A stretch of 54,278 nt of DNA from positions 466,555 through 520,832 of the forward strand of contig MNCI01011487.1 in assembly GCA_015680685.1 (NCBI GenBank), read 5' to 3'. The position numbers and the translations under genes were made by a program. This DNA is from Gnetum montanum (lineage: Eukaryota; Streptophyta; Gnetopsida; Gnetales; Gnetaceae). The notes under the pieces were generated by a model, which saw only the letters and a list, made by a program, of their open reading frames with translations, was not told the origin of the DNA and made no database searches. Shown one piece after another: positions 11,817 through 24,649 of this stretch (positions are counted from its first letter, which is position 1; every line of letters starts with the position of its first letter).

Positions 11817-12692
11817 TGATGAGAGGAAAGGTAACCCTATAGCCACCCATATGAATCACAAAGCATTCATGTGCAACCTAGTTGAATTCTATGAACTTTA
11901 TGTCTTTCGATACACTAGTCTTCTAGGAAGTAAACCTTGTCCTAATAGTCATTCGTTGTCTTCCTAATTACACTTGTGATGTACAAAGGTATAGTTAAGT
12001 GTAATCAAGACATATGATTTTTATTGTTTTATGTTTTATGTTCCTTGGTACTTAAAGAGAGAGATGAAGTGATTTAATAATTAATCTAATTTAACTACTT
12101 GACTAATCTTTAACTAGTCCTAACATAAGCATTTGGTCCTACTTTCTATACACATCTTGAACCCACATATCCACTGTTGGGTTACCAAGTGCTAAGCTAC
12201 TAGGCAAACCAATCAATAACACTGCTGGGATTACCAAGCAAATATGTGTTTACACTCAAAGCGGTCATACTTATGTGCTTAATCTATTTAGCTTAATTAA
12301 TTAACTAATTTATTAAAGTCTAATTGATCTTAATTAATTACATATTTAATGAAAATAATAATGCATAAATAAACCATTAATCTATTATGAGTGTTGCAAG
12401 GTTTGTTCAAAAGGCTCATCTTTATTACCATACACACTAGTGTGGTTCAAGTACAATAGTGCTTGAATAAAGATCAATATACTTTTTGACTCTTATTGCA
12501 GAACTCAAGAAAATATTCTAACTCTCAAATGTAAAAACTACAAGATATTCACTACAACTATGACAAGATGATGCCTAAACATGGTGGGTTGGCATGTATT
12601 TATAGGCAAGAACAAACCCTACATCAATGGAGCTTAGTCGACACAGTCCAATCGACAAGGCCTCATCAACATGGCCCATCCACGACTCATCA
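11817..12692 (-). repeat. 5' LTR of A
   Basis: 876 bases, ending TGATGAG/CTCATCA on the plus strand. Contains TATA (about 12598-12605), the 14-bp array (12624-12671) and a polyadenylation-type AATAAAG block, and adjoins the PBS. The matching 3' LTR is at 79-443. Confidence 0.9.
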
Positions 12693-13900
12693 AATTTTGT
12701 AAAATTTTTTCTATTAACTATTTAGGACATGGGTATTTCTCATTCAACCAGTGTTACAATGCCATTACATTCATCTTAGCATCAATTCTATTGGATTTTG
12801 GTCATTTCATGAGATTCTAAGTCTTTGTTGTTTTGTGAGTTTTCAATGGATTCTTTAAGGATTTGGACTATCATATGGTGCTAATATGTCCTTAGATATT
12901 TTTGGTAATTAACCTTAATTGGGATACATCAATGTTAATTTTGGTATAAGCCCCATCCTACATGAAAAGGTGATCCATGGTTGATTGGATCTTTTGTGCA
13001 ATGACTTGAGAACACTACTAGTGAGTCTTGGGTGGCACCTTTAACACTAGTAGTGTGGTTTAATACTAATTAATAAATCCATATGCATGGTAGTTTGGTA
13101 TTTAATTTAAAAATTTAGAAAAGTATAGATGATAACCATTCATACATTGAAAACTAAGTACAATGCATAAGAGACTCCTTGTTTATGAGGTGATGGATAG
13201 AGTGGGCAGTTTAGTTTAATTTATATATTTGTGATGTTTTGATCAATGTATGATGTGTGCCATTTGATGTTTAGTTTGTTTATGCATACTAGCTTGTCTT
13301 TCAAGCAAGAATTCCTTCACCTAGCCACCATGACACTTGCCCTTGATTCAACCAAAGGAGATGCCAAGTTTTCTCACTCAATGTATACTAATCCTCTCTC
13401 ATATTAATAGGTTACTAGGAATAGATAGAGCAATTAGATTCTTTATCATGTCCTATTGATTTTGAAAGTTCATGAATATTCATTTTCTAGCATTATTCTT
13501 TTGTGTCTTAATATTCTTATGACATTTCATAAATATGTTTTAAATTATTCTTTATTTTTTGTTATATGTATTTGGATTATAGATTTTATGTATGGATGTG
13601 CATATTTTAGTATTTTTGAATCTTTGTGAGTATTTTCAAAGTTTCATATTCATCATTTTATTTCTTTAAAGTCAATTTCAATTTTTAGCCTTTTACATAT
13701 ATTTATGCATTAAATAATTAAACTCTTCTCTTCTACTATTTTCATTCTTCTTTTCTTTCAGTCATGGCTCATAGTATTTTTCCTTTTGCTTTCTTATCAC
13801 TACATTATTTTAGTTTGATTTTTATTTTCCTACTAAGACTAATCATTCATTAGTGATTTTATACCCAATGTAATGCTCTCCAATCTAAAGATAGGAAGTA
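12693..13900. other. Unassigned flank between A and C
   Basis: About 1.2 kb of AT-rich sequence with no open frame over 60 codons and no repeat I recognise. It could be older host DNA or a fully decayed element. Confidence 0.5.
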
Positions 13901-14796
13901 TGATGTTAGATAGAACCTATATCCAACTATACAAATCATAAAACTTCATGCATTACCAATCATATTTTGTGGACTAGAATAGCATAGTATCTAGATAGTT
14001 AAACATGATTGTAGATCACAATATTCCAAATTACACTTTTGTTAGCCTTAGTTCATATGATTAAGTGTAATTGAGAGATATGATCTTGATGTTGTTTCAA
14101 CCATGATAGAAATATTATTAAGATATTATTAAAATGTTGAAATTAAATCTATAATAATTTAATAATGGAAATTAAGTCTAAGTGCTAAACATACATTCCT
14201 ATTTATCATACATGTCTTGAATTCATATATTCACTATTGGGATTCCCAAACATAGTATCATTGGACTAATCAAACATTAATGTTACTAAGTTACCAAGCA
14301 AATATATGTTACATTTGAAGTGATCAAACTCATTTTGTCATATTCTAAAGTATGATGGAAAGTAGAAATTATTATTATAAGTATCAAATAAAGTAAACAT
14401 TAAGCTATGTACACATGTAAGTAAATTACATTAATTGTAAATTCTATGTAGAGTCAAAGTATATGATGACATGAAGTAATCTTAGTTTTTATTATATATT
14501 CATACCAAGTGTTCAAGTATAAAGCACTTGAATAACAACTTGAAAAAATCATTTTAAATCATACTATGAGAATTTGTTGACTATTCTAAGTTACAAAATG
14601 AAACTACAATAATTTGACTACAACTATGACTAAAATATGCATTTAATATGGTAGGTAACCAATATTTATAAACTATACCAATCCCAGATACATCGTATCT
14701 ATGATGTCATATGAAAACATATAACACCATACCTATGACATTATTAATATGATTTCATTAATTCTATGTCATGGCCCTTGCATAAATACTTCATCA
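13901..14796 (-). repeat. 3' LTR of C
   Basis: 896 bases. Starts TGATGTTAG (decayed TGATGAG) and ends CTTCATCA. Internal blocks align with A and B LTRs: the AATTACACTT...TAAGTGTAATTGAG block, the CACTATTGGGATTCCCAA block, and TATTTATA at 14663-14670. U3 holds TGATGTCA (14702), TGACATTA (14735) and TGATTTCA (14750), decayed palindromes. Confidence 0.75.
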
Positions 14797-16672
14797 TACT
14801 CCAATGACTAACTAAAAATTCATCCTTGAGGTAAACAAAATTGGGATAAAGTTTGTTATAAAATTGTAAAGGTGACTTAATTAATTGATTCACTATAAAT
14901 TAACTAACTAACTTGAGTTTTGCATTACATAATTTAATTGAATGGTTTACAAAATAAAAAAAATATTGGAAACACATTAGAAAGATTACAAAATTTTAGA
15001 TCTTTAAAATCTTCTCTAATAAGATAAGTTCATGTTTTTCCATGTAGTGGAAACTTCTTCTGATGTCGTGGCTTCTATGATGGATTGGTGGCTTTATGTT
15101 CCATGCAAAAATGGTTTACTATGACCTAATAATTTTCAACATTTATTCATGAATCATCAATGGTTCATGCTAGATTCACTAAGTTGGTTGTTGTTCAAAT
15201 TTTCCAAGATCATGGAAAATTAGGAAACATCTTGTTCATTTGCACAAAGTAGGTATAAAATAATATTTTTTCAATATGAAACATTCTTAATTTTTCTTTC
15301 AACTCTTGGTATTTTTTGATCTCTTTGTTAATTCCTTTACAACATCATGTTACTTGATATGTTGTGATCAAATAACTTGTAGCTTTACCTATGCTTCTTG
15401 TAGTTTCCTCTCTATCTCATCATGCAACTTGTTTACATGATCAAATAATGTAAATGTTGCTATAGCTTATTTCTCCACTTCATTTTATGTATGATCACCT
15501 GTTAACATAGTAAGATTTGCATAGCGAAGATTGGTAAGTTCCATATAATATATCAACTCTTCTATTCATAGGTCCTTAGGTTTGATCTTTTCCTAGTGAA
15601 CTATTAAGATTTCATTGAGAATACTTTTCCAAGTAGAATTTGTAGTTTGTTGTAAAGTAGAATTGATGTGAGCCTCAGCTACCCTCATTTTCCTTTTATT
15701 TATCTCCTTATGAATGCATGCTTGTTCCCTATATTATATTTTTGAACATATCCTAATTAATGTTCTCATTTTTCTAGGTTCTAATTTCAATTTTGAATCT
15801 TTGCTACAACACATAGAACTCTACCATTTATAGGTTCAAATTTTCCTTGTTAATATTTTGGTGTTATCATTTTCCTTGAAAAATTTCTCTTAGAGTTAAT
15901 TTGACTAAGTTTCAAGATATTCCTTCTCATGTACTACTTCTGTTAGTCTCAAACACTAGCAACCCCTAATTCTCCTCTTCCAACATGTGTGATTTTCTTT
16001 TATAAGGCATAAGCCTTATCATTAGTGATAAATGCATTCTATATGGACTTCTCCCATTCTATTACCAATTGATATTGATTGATGATAAAGCATTAGAATT
16101 TCTTTATTCTAAAGTTTTCAAGCAATTCTAGTATCATGAACCTAATTAAATCATATAACTAATCACAAAGTTGGAGCACCTCATCTATAATTACTAAAAT
16201 TTTGATCTTGCATGCTATTGGATCTCAGGGAGCAACTTCTCTTAACCAAGATTAATTTAGACACAACCATCATGAAATTTTTAGAAACCTCAACATTATC
16301 TTGAATGATCCATTCAAATTGAAGTAATCAGTCTAAGACATCCTCATACTCTATTACACTTGTTATTCCATCAACTCCTCTGATACTTGTAGATTTTAAA
16401 ATGTCATAATCATTAGTAAAATTAGGAATCAAGGCTACTTGAATATTCAGTGTGATACTTATATATTCTAAAACATCCTTAGTAGTATATTCTTAGTCTT
16501 CATGGGGCATAATTAACATTTTGATCCATTACTAGATGCAATGGTAACATGGAATATAACAACATTCCAAAAAATCTATGTAGCCTAGTAATCCCTTATA
16601 GGCTGCATTGAAATTCTATGTAATACTAATCTCTAAAAAATTTAGATTCATCAAAAGTTGCATCTAAGCATT
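14797..16672 (-). pseudogene. Third ORF of C, 3' portion
   Basis: Weak but continuous similarity to the third ORF of A (668-2300) and B (17747-19300): the same order of Thr/Ser-rich and coiled-coil-like blocks on the minus strand. No open frame of 60 codons survives. Cut at 16672 by B. The label rests on position and scattered matching words. Confidence 0.5.
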
Positions 16673-17496
16673 TGATGAGCAGCGAGGTACCCCTACGCCC
16701 AACCATATGAATCACAAAGAATTTACACGTGACTTAGTTTAATTTCGTGGACTTTATGATTTCTAGTGCACTAGCCCTTTAGGAAGTGAATCTAGCCTTA
16801 AGATCAATTTTTGTCCTCCCAATTACACTTGTGATGCACGTTGGTATGGTTAAGTGTAATTGAGGCATCTGATTTTTATCATTTTGTATTTTATGTTTTA
16901 GGTGCTCGAAATGTAGGTAAAAGGAATTGGATTAACTAATTTAAATTAATTAACTAACTACTATTAAGCTAATCCTAACATATGTATTCATTCCCAATTT
17001 TTGTACACATCCTAAACCCACATATCCACTGCTGGGTGACCAAACGTTATGCTAAATAATTGTGAAATAATTGAGAATAATTAACAAATAATTAAAAAAA
17101 TTGAATGCATAAATAAAAAGAGCTAATCTATCCAAAGTGCTGCAAGGTTTATCAGAAAGCTCATCTTTATTACTGCACACACTATCGTACTCGGGTACAA
17201 AAATGCTTAAATAAAGATCTATACACTCAATGACTCTTGCTGTGGGCACTCAGGGAAAAAATTTCTAACTTTCAAATGGAAAAAATGCAATAGCTTTGCT
17301 ACAATTGAAAAATGGACTCTCCATAAATGTGGTGGGTAGGCACATATTTACAAGTGATGGATAGACACCACATCAATGAGGCATCATTAATGCAAGTCAA
17401 AATGCATGGACGGGGCCTTGTGGACTAGACCTTGTCAACGTAGTTAGCTACATCAATGAGGCCTCATCAATGTGACCAACCAACAATAACTCATCA
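16673..17496 (-). repeat. 3' LTR of B
   Basis: 824 bases, starts TGATGAG and ends CTCATCA. Compared with the 930-base 5' LTR it lacks about 100 bases after CCAAACGTTATGCTA (near 17050). TATA-like sequence is near 17343-17350. U3 words TCAACG/TCAATG start at 17435, 17453 and 17467 (steps 18, 14). Confidence 0.9.
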
Positions 17497-17746
17497 TACC
17501 CCCACAACTAAATGAAAAATCATCCTTGAGTTCTTTTAAAAAATTGGGAAGGTATGGGATTATTGATTAACTTTTCTTTCATTAAAATAAACTCAACTGA
17601 CTTGAAAAAAAATGGAGTGCCTAGATGTACGAATCAAAACATAATAAAAATGGTAATGTTTAGAATACTAAATTGAACACCATGACATAACTCATAAAAA
17701 ATTTGGACAACACATTCCTAGATGATGTGAAGCTTGTTGGAGAAGA

Positions 17747-20558
17747 TCAAATGGTCCCAAGTGGTGGTGGTTCTTGAGGCTCTGAGGGACCTTCATTGGC
17801 TTCATGCATTGGTGGTGGTTGAGGCTATGGTTGTCCTACTACTACTGAAAATTTAGGTGGGAGGTGGAAAGCATCCAACAATGCTTTCATTTTGTCCTTC
17901 TTACTTCTAGGATCACCATCCACGTAGCTTCCCCAATGTGGGTTGGAATGGGCACCTCCCAAGGACACAGGATCATTGAAAATAGCCCCTTGATGTTGAT
18001 AAACTAGGTAGTGAACTATTTGTGTTCAATGTTGAACACTTGCACTATATTCTTCAGCTCCTGGTAGTCATTCATCCATCTGGCTAGGTCCTTGAAGATG
18101 GATCGTTGATCTGTGAATTGTCCTTTAAGGACTTCAAGTTCAGTGTTAGCAGTCTTAAGATTTTTCTTGGGGTCTTTGTGGTGTTTGAACTCTATCTCAC
18201 ATAGCAAATATGAGCTAGCCACCTGCTTCTCTAATTTTGACCATGGTCATCTAGCTATCAACATTACTAGGTTTGCATAACGAAGATTGGCCAACTCCAT
18301 ATATTCTGTCATTTCTTTGATTTGCACCTCCTTTAAGTAGATCTTTATTTTATTGTAGCCATTAATCCCATCAAGGATGGGCTATTAGATCTCTCTTCCT
18401 TGTTGGATTTTTTGGAGGGATTCATTAACTTTAGCCTTTTCTATCTAGATTTCCTTTTCATTAATTTCTTTTTACAAGACAACATGGTCCTTGTAGTGAT
18501 TTTTCATCCTTTCAAACTCGAGAGCTTTGTTCTTCTAGGAAACAATTTTGATGGTAGATGTTTGTTGCAAGGTGCACACCTCTTCCATTGATAGATTTCA
18601 ATTCTCTATGATCAATTTTCAATTCAGTGTTAACTTTTGCAAGCTACTCCTACTGTTGATAAATGAATTTTTACATTGGATCTCTTTGAGCATCAACATC
18701 TCATAGGTAATGATTTTGTGTAGTTAGTGTCTCATTTTCTTAGTGCATCTGATTTAAGTCATTTTTAATTGAATGTGTTTCAACTTCTACCATGGATTAT
18801 TTGAAGATGGTCATTACTGCTTCCTCCTCAGCCTTTTGAAGTCATTCTGTCAGGCTGAGGATTGTTTGCTTTGCAAGTTAGGCACAAAGTTTAGAAACCT
18901 CCATTGCAAAGCATTGGTTTTGCTCTTAGGCCATTTCTAGTTTCCCTTATAAAATGATGCATTTTCCCTTGCATTCAATAGCTCCAATTAGGTTGTAGTG
19001 ATGTTCTCTGTAAGATCAAATATATCAAGATTCAGTTGCTTGATTCCCACTAGTTGTTCCAACAGTTGTTCATGCTAGGCTACACTTAATTTTACCCTGA
19101 CCATGCTTGTGGATGTCTGCACATCTTGGAGTGTAGATACATCTAGAACAAACATTACTGATGCATTTAATGCTTTAGCTACATGGTTAGCTACCACTTC
19201 TGTTGTTGTTTCTTACCCTTGGTGCTACATCACCAAGATAGTTGCCTCTTCACCTTCCTCCAACCTCATCGAGAAAATGGTAGTATTCCCAGAGATTTCT
19301 GGGAATAAATGATGTGTCACTAGTGACACCATTACCTCCCAAGAATTAGGATCCGACCTCAAAGTAGCTGCATTCTTTGGGTAGAGAAAATGAAACAACC
19401 CCTCTCCATTTAGCTAACTATTCGAGCCACCTCATTAAGGTGACTCATTGTTGGCCGATACATAGATGGATACACCCCACTTCCTACTTGCTACTCTTGT
19501 TCACTCAAGCGCTATTCTTGGATTTGTTGCAGATGCTCACAGACTACATAGGCCTTCGATGTTATCTCCTGAGTGGGTGGTGGTGGCGGTAGCTCTCCTC
19601 TTCTTAGATGGCTGTTGGCATTTTGTCCTTCATAATTTCTACCCATGAGGCCAAGGCAGTATGCTTGAGAGTGTTTTTGAAATAGTGAACAATACCTACC
19701 CTCTTACAAAGTTTTCTTATCAGGCATGGAAAGGGTAGGGTCCTCCTTCCACATTCGTTCTCCTTAAAATACTTCTCAATCTTCAACTAAATTAGTTGTG
19801 GAAGGTTAACAAGAAATTTCCCACTTAGAGCAGTGCATGTATGAGTGGAGAAGGCAATCACCTTACTTGGCCTTGCCATTATATTGAGGTGATAGGCTGA
19901 AATCTTGAAATAAATTCTATCCACCGATGTGAGCACACCATATTCTTTACAGTCCACCTTGTAACATTGTTGGGTCCACTCCCTTTTTACCTAAGGGTCA
20001 CCTTTTGTTGATATTTCCACTAGCTATGTTCTGATATCAAGCAACCCCAGTGCCTATGTGATGGCCTTTGCCAAATATGACACTTATATGTCCTTGATCT
20101 TTACAATAAATCCTTGCCTTTGATTGTTCCAGAAGAGATAAATCTCTCCCATGGACCATTCCCCATTGGTTGTGATGATTGGCTACATGGGAGAGGTTTG
20201 TAATTGTTTCTGATATCCTTTGGTGCTTTCTTCAAAAATGGTTTGAAGTTTATTTCTTAAAGAACTGATCTTTGAAGCTCTTAGGACTTGATGATGTCTA
20301 GGTAGGCTTGAGTCAAAGTGACCTCAAGCCTAGGCATAGGTCTAGGTGCTTCTCCTCGTTGAGATTGTTCAGTAAGCACTTCTTCTTCTATAATCTGTCA
20401 AATAGATTCCACTTCTAGTTCCTCATGAAGAGGTCCTATTGCATGGGTCACCTCTTATTGTTCTTAGCCTTGTTCTTACTGGACCCTTCCAACTTTGGGT
20501 CGTTTCTCTTGTGGTTGCAAGGGTTCTCCTTCTTGCGGCACTTTTGTTTAGGTGTCAT
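17747..20558 (-). pseudogene. Third (env-like position) ORF of B, decayed
   Basis: About 937 codons. Start ATG at 20558-20556, directly after GATTATAG, which resembles a 3' splice site; stop TGA at 17749-17747 after EPQEPPPLGTI. Parts in order: a basic, Lys/Asn-rich N-terminus (MTPKQKC...); an MGEIYLFWNNQRQGFIVKI region; a block at about 19830-19604 with LPFPCLIRKLCKRVGIVHYF, resembling plant Transposase_32/Athila ORF-1-type proteins (tentative); a coiled-coil-like segment at 18222-18016 (ANTELEVLKGQFTDQ...); and a proline-rich C-terminus. A is colinear. Function unknown. Numerous stops. Confidence 0.65.
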
Positions 20559-20993
20559 CTATAATCACAATACAACCATGGATTAGCAATCATTGTGTAA
20601 TCTTAAAATAATTGGGATACCTTAACTCTTGAGGGTTGTTACACTTGGCTAAGTTATGATTATGGTAGATTTAATCAACTTAATTTTTTTTCTATTTACA
20701 CCTTATCATTGATAAATCATCCTAGAGGTTGTTGGAAGGGTTAACTTGGAAAAAGTTGATGTTTATGTATGATTAAAATTACTAACCCTTAGGGGAGTTA
20801 GAAATTTTTTTTGAAAATTGCATTGAAAACCTTAAGGTTTCTGGCCCCCAAGATAAAGATCTTACCTTCGGTAAGTGCAAGATTGAAAAACGGAATGATT
20901 TTGACAAACAGTTTGAAAGTTATGGGCTTTGAAAAATTGCAAAAATTCCCCTTGTGTTATGAGAAAATGAAAAAACATTCCAGTGTCGAGTGG

Positions 20994-21066
20994 TATATAT
21001 AGTATTCTTGTATTGCATTGATGAGGCCTTGATGATGGGGCCATGTCAATGAGGCCTCAACAATGT
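20994..21066 (-). promoter_or_regulatory. Internal U3-like promoter block of B
   Basis: Minus strand TATATATA at 21001-20994, with TTGATG/CAATG words upstream at 21018, 21029, 21047 and 21061 (last step 14) and AGGCCT palindromes between them. Same position as in A (3955-4041). It lies about 440 bases upstream of the third-ORF ATG. Confidence 0.6.
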
Positions 21067-22622
21067 AGCTATTGACCACCATTGACTTTGGTCAAACTTT
21101 CAAAATACAAGGAATTTTTCGATGAAATTGGGATCAAATGAAAGCTTAAAAGACTAAGAATAGTATGAAATCATGAGAAGAGGGCATTAAGGTTCATAAA
21201 TTTAAAAAAATGAAGAAAAATTGATTTAATGGATAAATGCAATGAAAGATTAAGGAGTACTAAGCGATTTACACAATGGAAAATACAAAATATAAGATTG
21301 TAATGATGTCAAAGGTAAGGAACCTTAAATAATCAAGGTAAAAGTTATGCGAGTGGATCCTCCCCAAAGTAGGTGCATGCCCATTTTGCCCTTGCATAAC
21401 CTCAACTAAGGAGTCCATGTGTCCCATAGTCGATTTAATGATCATGACAAGTTAAGGACCAACCCAAAAGAATCCAATCAAGAATCCCAATACATCAGAC
21501 TAAGACATAGAGCATAACATAGAACCTGACAGTGAGGTGAGTTATGGTAGCATGGATGAATGATAGAGAAGGTGGAATGGAGTTCCAAATTGAGGTCATA
21601 AGAAGTCTCTTTATGGATTTGTGATTAAAATGACCTAAGAAGTTCCATCCTCAATCCAAACCAAAATCATCCACTTTCAGTGACTTCACATCACCACTCT
21701 AAGAATGATCCATTCACTCGAGACACAAGAGTACCCCCACAAGGAAACCACTATTCCACAAGAGGAGAGAGAGGTAGGAAGTGAGAGAGAGAGGGCCTTA
21801 GTTAGAGAGGACCTTCAAGCATAGATGTATGTCTTTCAAGTCCCATAACCAGTGCTTGTGGTCCTTTTATTTGTCCAAGGGGTGTGCTTTGAATTCCCAT
21901 TCTTTTATGGTTCTTTTAAAAATGGGAACCACACCATGCGAGGACTTTATTCATGTTGATTGGGTGTGCTTTGAATTCCCATTTTTTTTTGAATGATGGA
22001 AACCACACCATGCAATGATGTTATTTGGCTTCCTATCATTGGATGGTACATAATGGTAACAAGTTTACAAAAAACACTCAAGCACTCAAATAAGAAGAAG
22101 AGTACAAAGAGTATTAAGTCCCCTTGAAGTCATACCCTTTACAAACCTTTGGATCCTTCCTGATTCCAGAACTACCAAGGTTACCAATTGATTAAAAGTT
22201 TCTTTAATGAAAAAGGAACCTCAAATTCCTAGAGCAAGGAAAACCATAGAGTTCATCAAATGGGTGGATGACATGGACTCACATCCTGTCCCATGAAAAA
22301 TAAACCATGTTAAAGTCATCAGACATCAGGATTCAAAAATAGAAACTAGACATCAAAAATCACATATTATGCACAAACCATCATTAGTAAACAACAACAA
22401 TAGTATTGTGTCATGTGACAATAAAGCAAATTTATTTGCAAAAATGAGAAAATATCACACAATCAAAAGAAACATAAGAGATAAAATAAACTAAAATATA
22501 TAAGAAAGTGTAAAATAATCAAGAAAATTTAAATGTACTAAAAATGGTATAAAATTAGAAAAATTTTTAAAATCAAAAAGGTGAAAAAAAAAGAGTAGAA
22601 AAACTGAGAGGCCATGGTAATG
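21067..22622 (-). other. Post-pol untranslated spacer of B
   Basis: Non-coding, with blocks conserved with A and E: a T-rich run after the pol stop (22491-22620), the GCATGGTGTGGT block, and the GTGATGTGAAGTCACT block near 21690. It holds an 82-bp duplication, listed separately. Confidence 0.6.
21881..22044. repeat. 82-bp tandem duplication in B spacer
   Basis: The phrase GGTGTGCTTTGAATTCCCAT occurs at 21881 and again at 21963, each followed by a complementary AATGGGAACC or ATGGAAACC and CACACCATGC. A and E carry the block once, so this is specific to B. Each unit could fold into a short hairpin (TCCCAT...ATGGGA). Confidence 0.7.
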
Positions 22623-24080
22623 GTTAGCATGGATGACCATCTCCACCATGACTAAGTTGGAAGGAGGAGATCCAAAAAATAGAACGTGGATGTCCATCAG
22701 GTGAGGCAATATTTACACTAGCCAAAATTGGTTCTAGGAAAGGCTTGACTTATTAGATATTTACCAATTTCTTTTTATTTGGATTGTTCGGTTTGTAAAT
22801 TATCATGGCCCCAGAGGAAAAGTCTTAATCAATTATATAAGGTCATTTCCATAATGTTTGAAATTTTTCCTTTTGAGGTATATGTGTTGGGTTTTAGTAG
22901 AGGACCTTATCTCTAGGTTGAAACCTTACTTTCCTAATTCTAAGGTCATGACATTGCTTGTTGAATGCGTTGTTCACCTCATTCAAAGAGAGGGCCACTA
23001 AGTAATTTTTTTCTAGCATGTTTAGATTGACCAATCTCTCCTTTTGTGCTAAACTTAGCTTTAGATCACAAGTCATTGAGAGTGCACGAAGCTCAGATTA
23101 AATTGGAAGTGTTGGAAGTTTTCTGTACACTAAATCATAGGGAGAATATCAAATAGGAAGTTTCCAAGTTGATCAATAAGCCCAGAGAGCATTATTAGGT
23201 TTTGTACTCCAATCCTTCCTATATTTGCTAATGGTTCATGTTAATATTTTAGTAATCTCCCAATTGGTTACCTCTACTTGACCATTGGCTTAGGGGTGGT
23301 AAGGTGTTGTTAATTTATGTTCTACCCCCAAGTGTTGCATTAATTTTCTAAATTTGGAACCTATGAAATGTGTTCCATTATCAGAAATTAGTGAATGTGG
23401 CATGCCAAACCTATTGATGATATGTTGTTGTATAAATCTAGCAGCAGTGAATGATCTGTAGTCTGTAATGGTTGCAACTTTAGCTCATTTTGTGCAATAG
23501 TCAACTACTACTATAATATATGTTTTCCCATTAGATATGGGTGCAATGGGACCCATGAAGTCAATGCCCAATATTTCAAAAGGTTCTAGTGGTTGAATCC
23601 ACTATTGACAACCTTCCATACAAGCTGTCATCCCCCTATAATGTTGACAATGTTCACAAGACTTGACAAACTAGTGGGCATCCCTAAAGATTATGGGCCA
23701 ATAGTACCTTGCCATTAGGATTTTTATGGTCATGCATCTCCCTGCATAGTGGCCTTCACAAGGTCCTTCATGAGCATCTTGGAGAACATGTAGTTGATCT
23801 TTGTCAGGGACACACCAACTGATCAGGCCATCAGCACATACCTTGTAAAGGTGTATGCTAATTTCCATGAATTATTTGACCTACTGAAGAAATTGTTACT
23901 TTTTCCTAAAATCCAAGTCTTGTGGCATCTCTTGAGTAGGAAGATATGTGAGGATGTCATTATACCATATTTCTTTTTTAGGCATTTGTTCATTTATTAC
24001 TTCAGTAAAGAGGAGTTTGTTTGGAAATTGATCAGAGAGTGGGCTTTTCTCCTCTTTGTTATCCCATCTTAAGCTAGAAA
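22623..24080 (-). pseudogene. Integrase region of B pol, decayed
   Basis: Zinc-binding region at 23868-23671: LYKVCADGLISWCVPDKDQL, then HEGPCEGHYAGR and YYWPIIFRDAH, typical of Athila integrase. The C-terminal region at 23076-22894 carries RKVRFQPRDKVLY. The pol frame ends in a QLSHGGDGHPC tail with stop TAA at 22625-22623, shared with A and E. In an intact copy this protein joins cDNA ends to the target DNA. Frameshifts and stops separate the pieces. Confidence 0.85.
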
Positions 24081-24138
24081 GATGGTTAGTAACCACATTC
24101 TCAATCCTTTTTCAATCTACCATAGTAATATTGAATTC

Positions 24139-24500
24139 TTACAAGATCACAATCCATTGTATAGCAGGAGGGCTTACCGTCAGCTTATTCATAAGGAATC
24201 GAATGGCACTGTGGTCCATATGTATAAATACTTTGTAACCTAGCACATAATGTTTAAACTTTTCTAGTGCATACACCACTACCATTAATTCCTTTTTAGT
24301 GGTGGTGTAATTTAACTGTGCCCCCACAATTCTTCGACTTGCGTAGTGGATATAATATAGAAATTTCTTATCATCCATCTATGTGAGCACAGCTCCCCAA
24401 GCATAGTTAGATGCATCTATCATGATATGGAATGGTTTGGACCAATTGGGTGCTTATAGGATTGGTGTTTCTATGAGTTTTTCTTTTAATTTTCGCAATG
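24139..24500 (-). pseudogene. RNase H region of B pol, decayed
   Basis: Open at 24378-24139: DDKKFLYYIHYASRRIVGAQ, then LNYTTTKKELMVVVYALEKF, and HMDHSAIRFLMNK, all matching the Athila RNase H pattern (YYASKTL, NYATTEKEL, TDHSALKYL). Upstream, the first Asp block (about 24480-24400) includes the PFHIMIDASN-type strand. It lies between RT and INT. Confidence 0.85.
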
Positions 24501-24649
24501 CATTTTCACATTCCTTGGTCCATATGAAAGGTGAATATTTCTTTCTAAGTTCTACCAATGATTTAGCAATCCTAGAGAACTTCTCAATAAAGCACTGATA
24601 GTAACCAATGTGTCCAAGGAATGACCTAACATCTTTGACGGTCTCTAGT

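Larger units (their letters stand above)
79..12692 (-). mobile_element. Element A: Athila-like Ty3/gypsy retrotransposon
   Basis: Nearly complete but decayed element. Order on the minus strand: 5' LTR (11817-12692), PBS, gag, protease, RT, RNase H, integrase, long spacer with an internal promoter-like block, third ORF, PPT, 3' LTR (79-443, cut by the E-family insertion at 78/79). LTR ends are TGATGAG/CTCATCA. The pol order and the RT wording (CIDFRLLN, YSGYNQIQIAP) are of Athila/Tat type, and the ORF after integrase fits Athila. It shares its layout with B along the whole length, so the two are members of one family. All ORFs carry stops and frameshifts. Confidence 0.9.

Noticed and set aside
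12693-13900. Possible host gene between A and C
   Set aside because: No open frame, splice pattern or recognisable protein.
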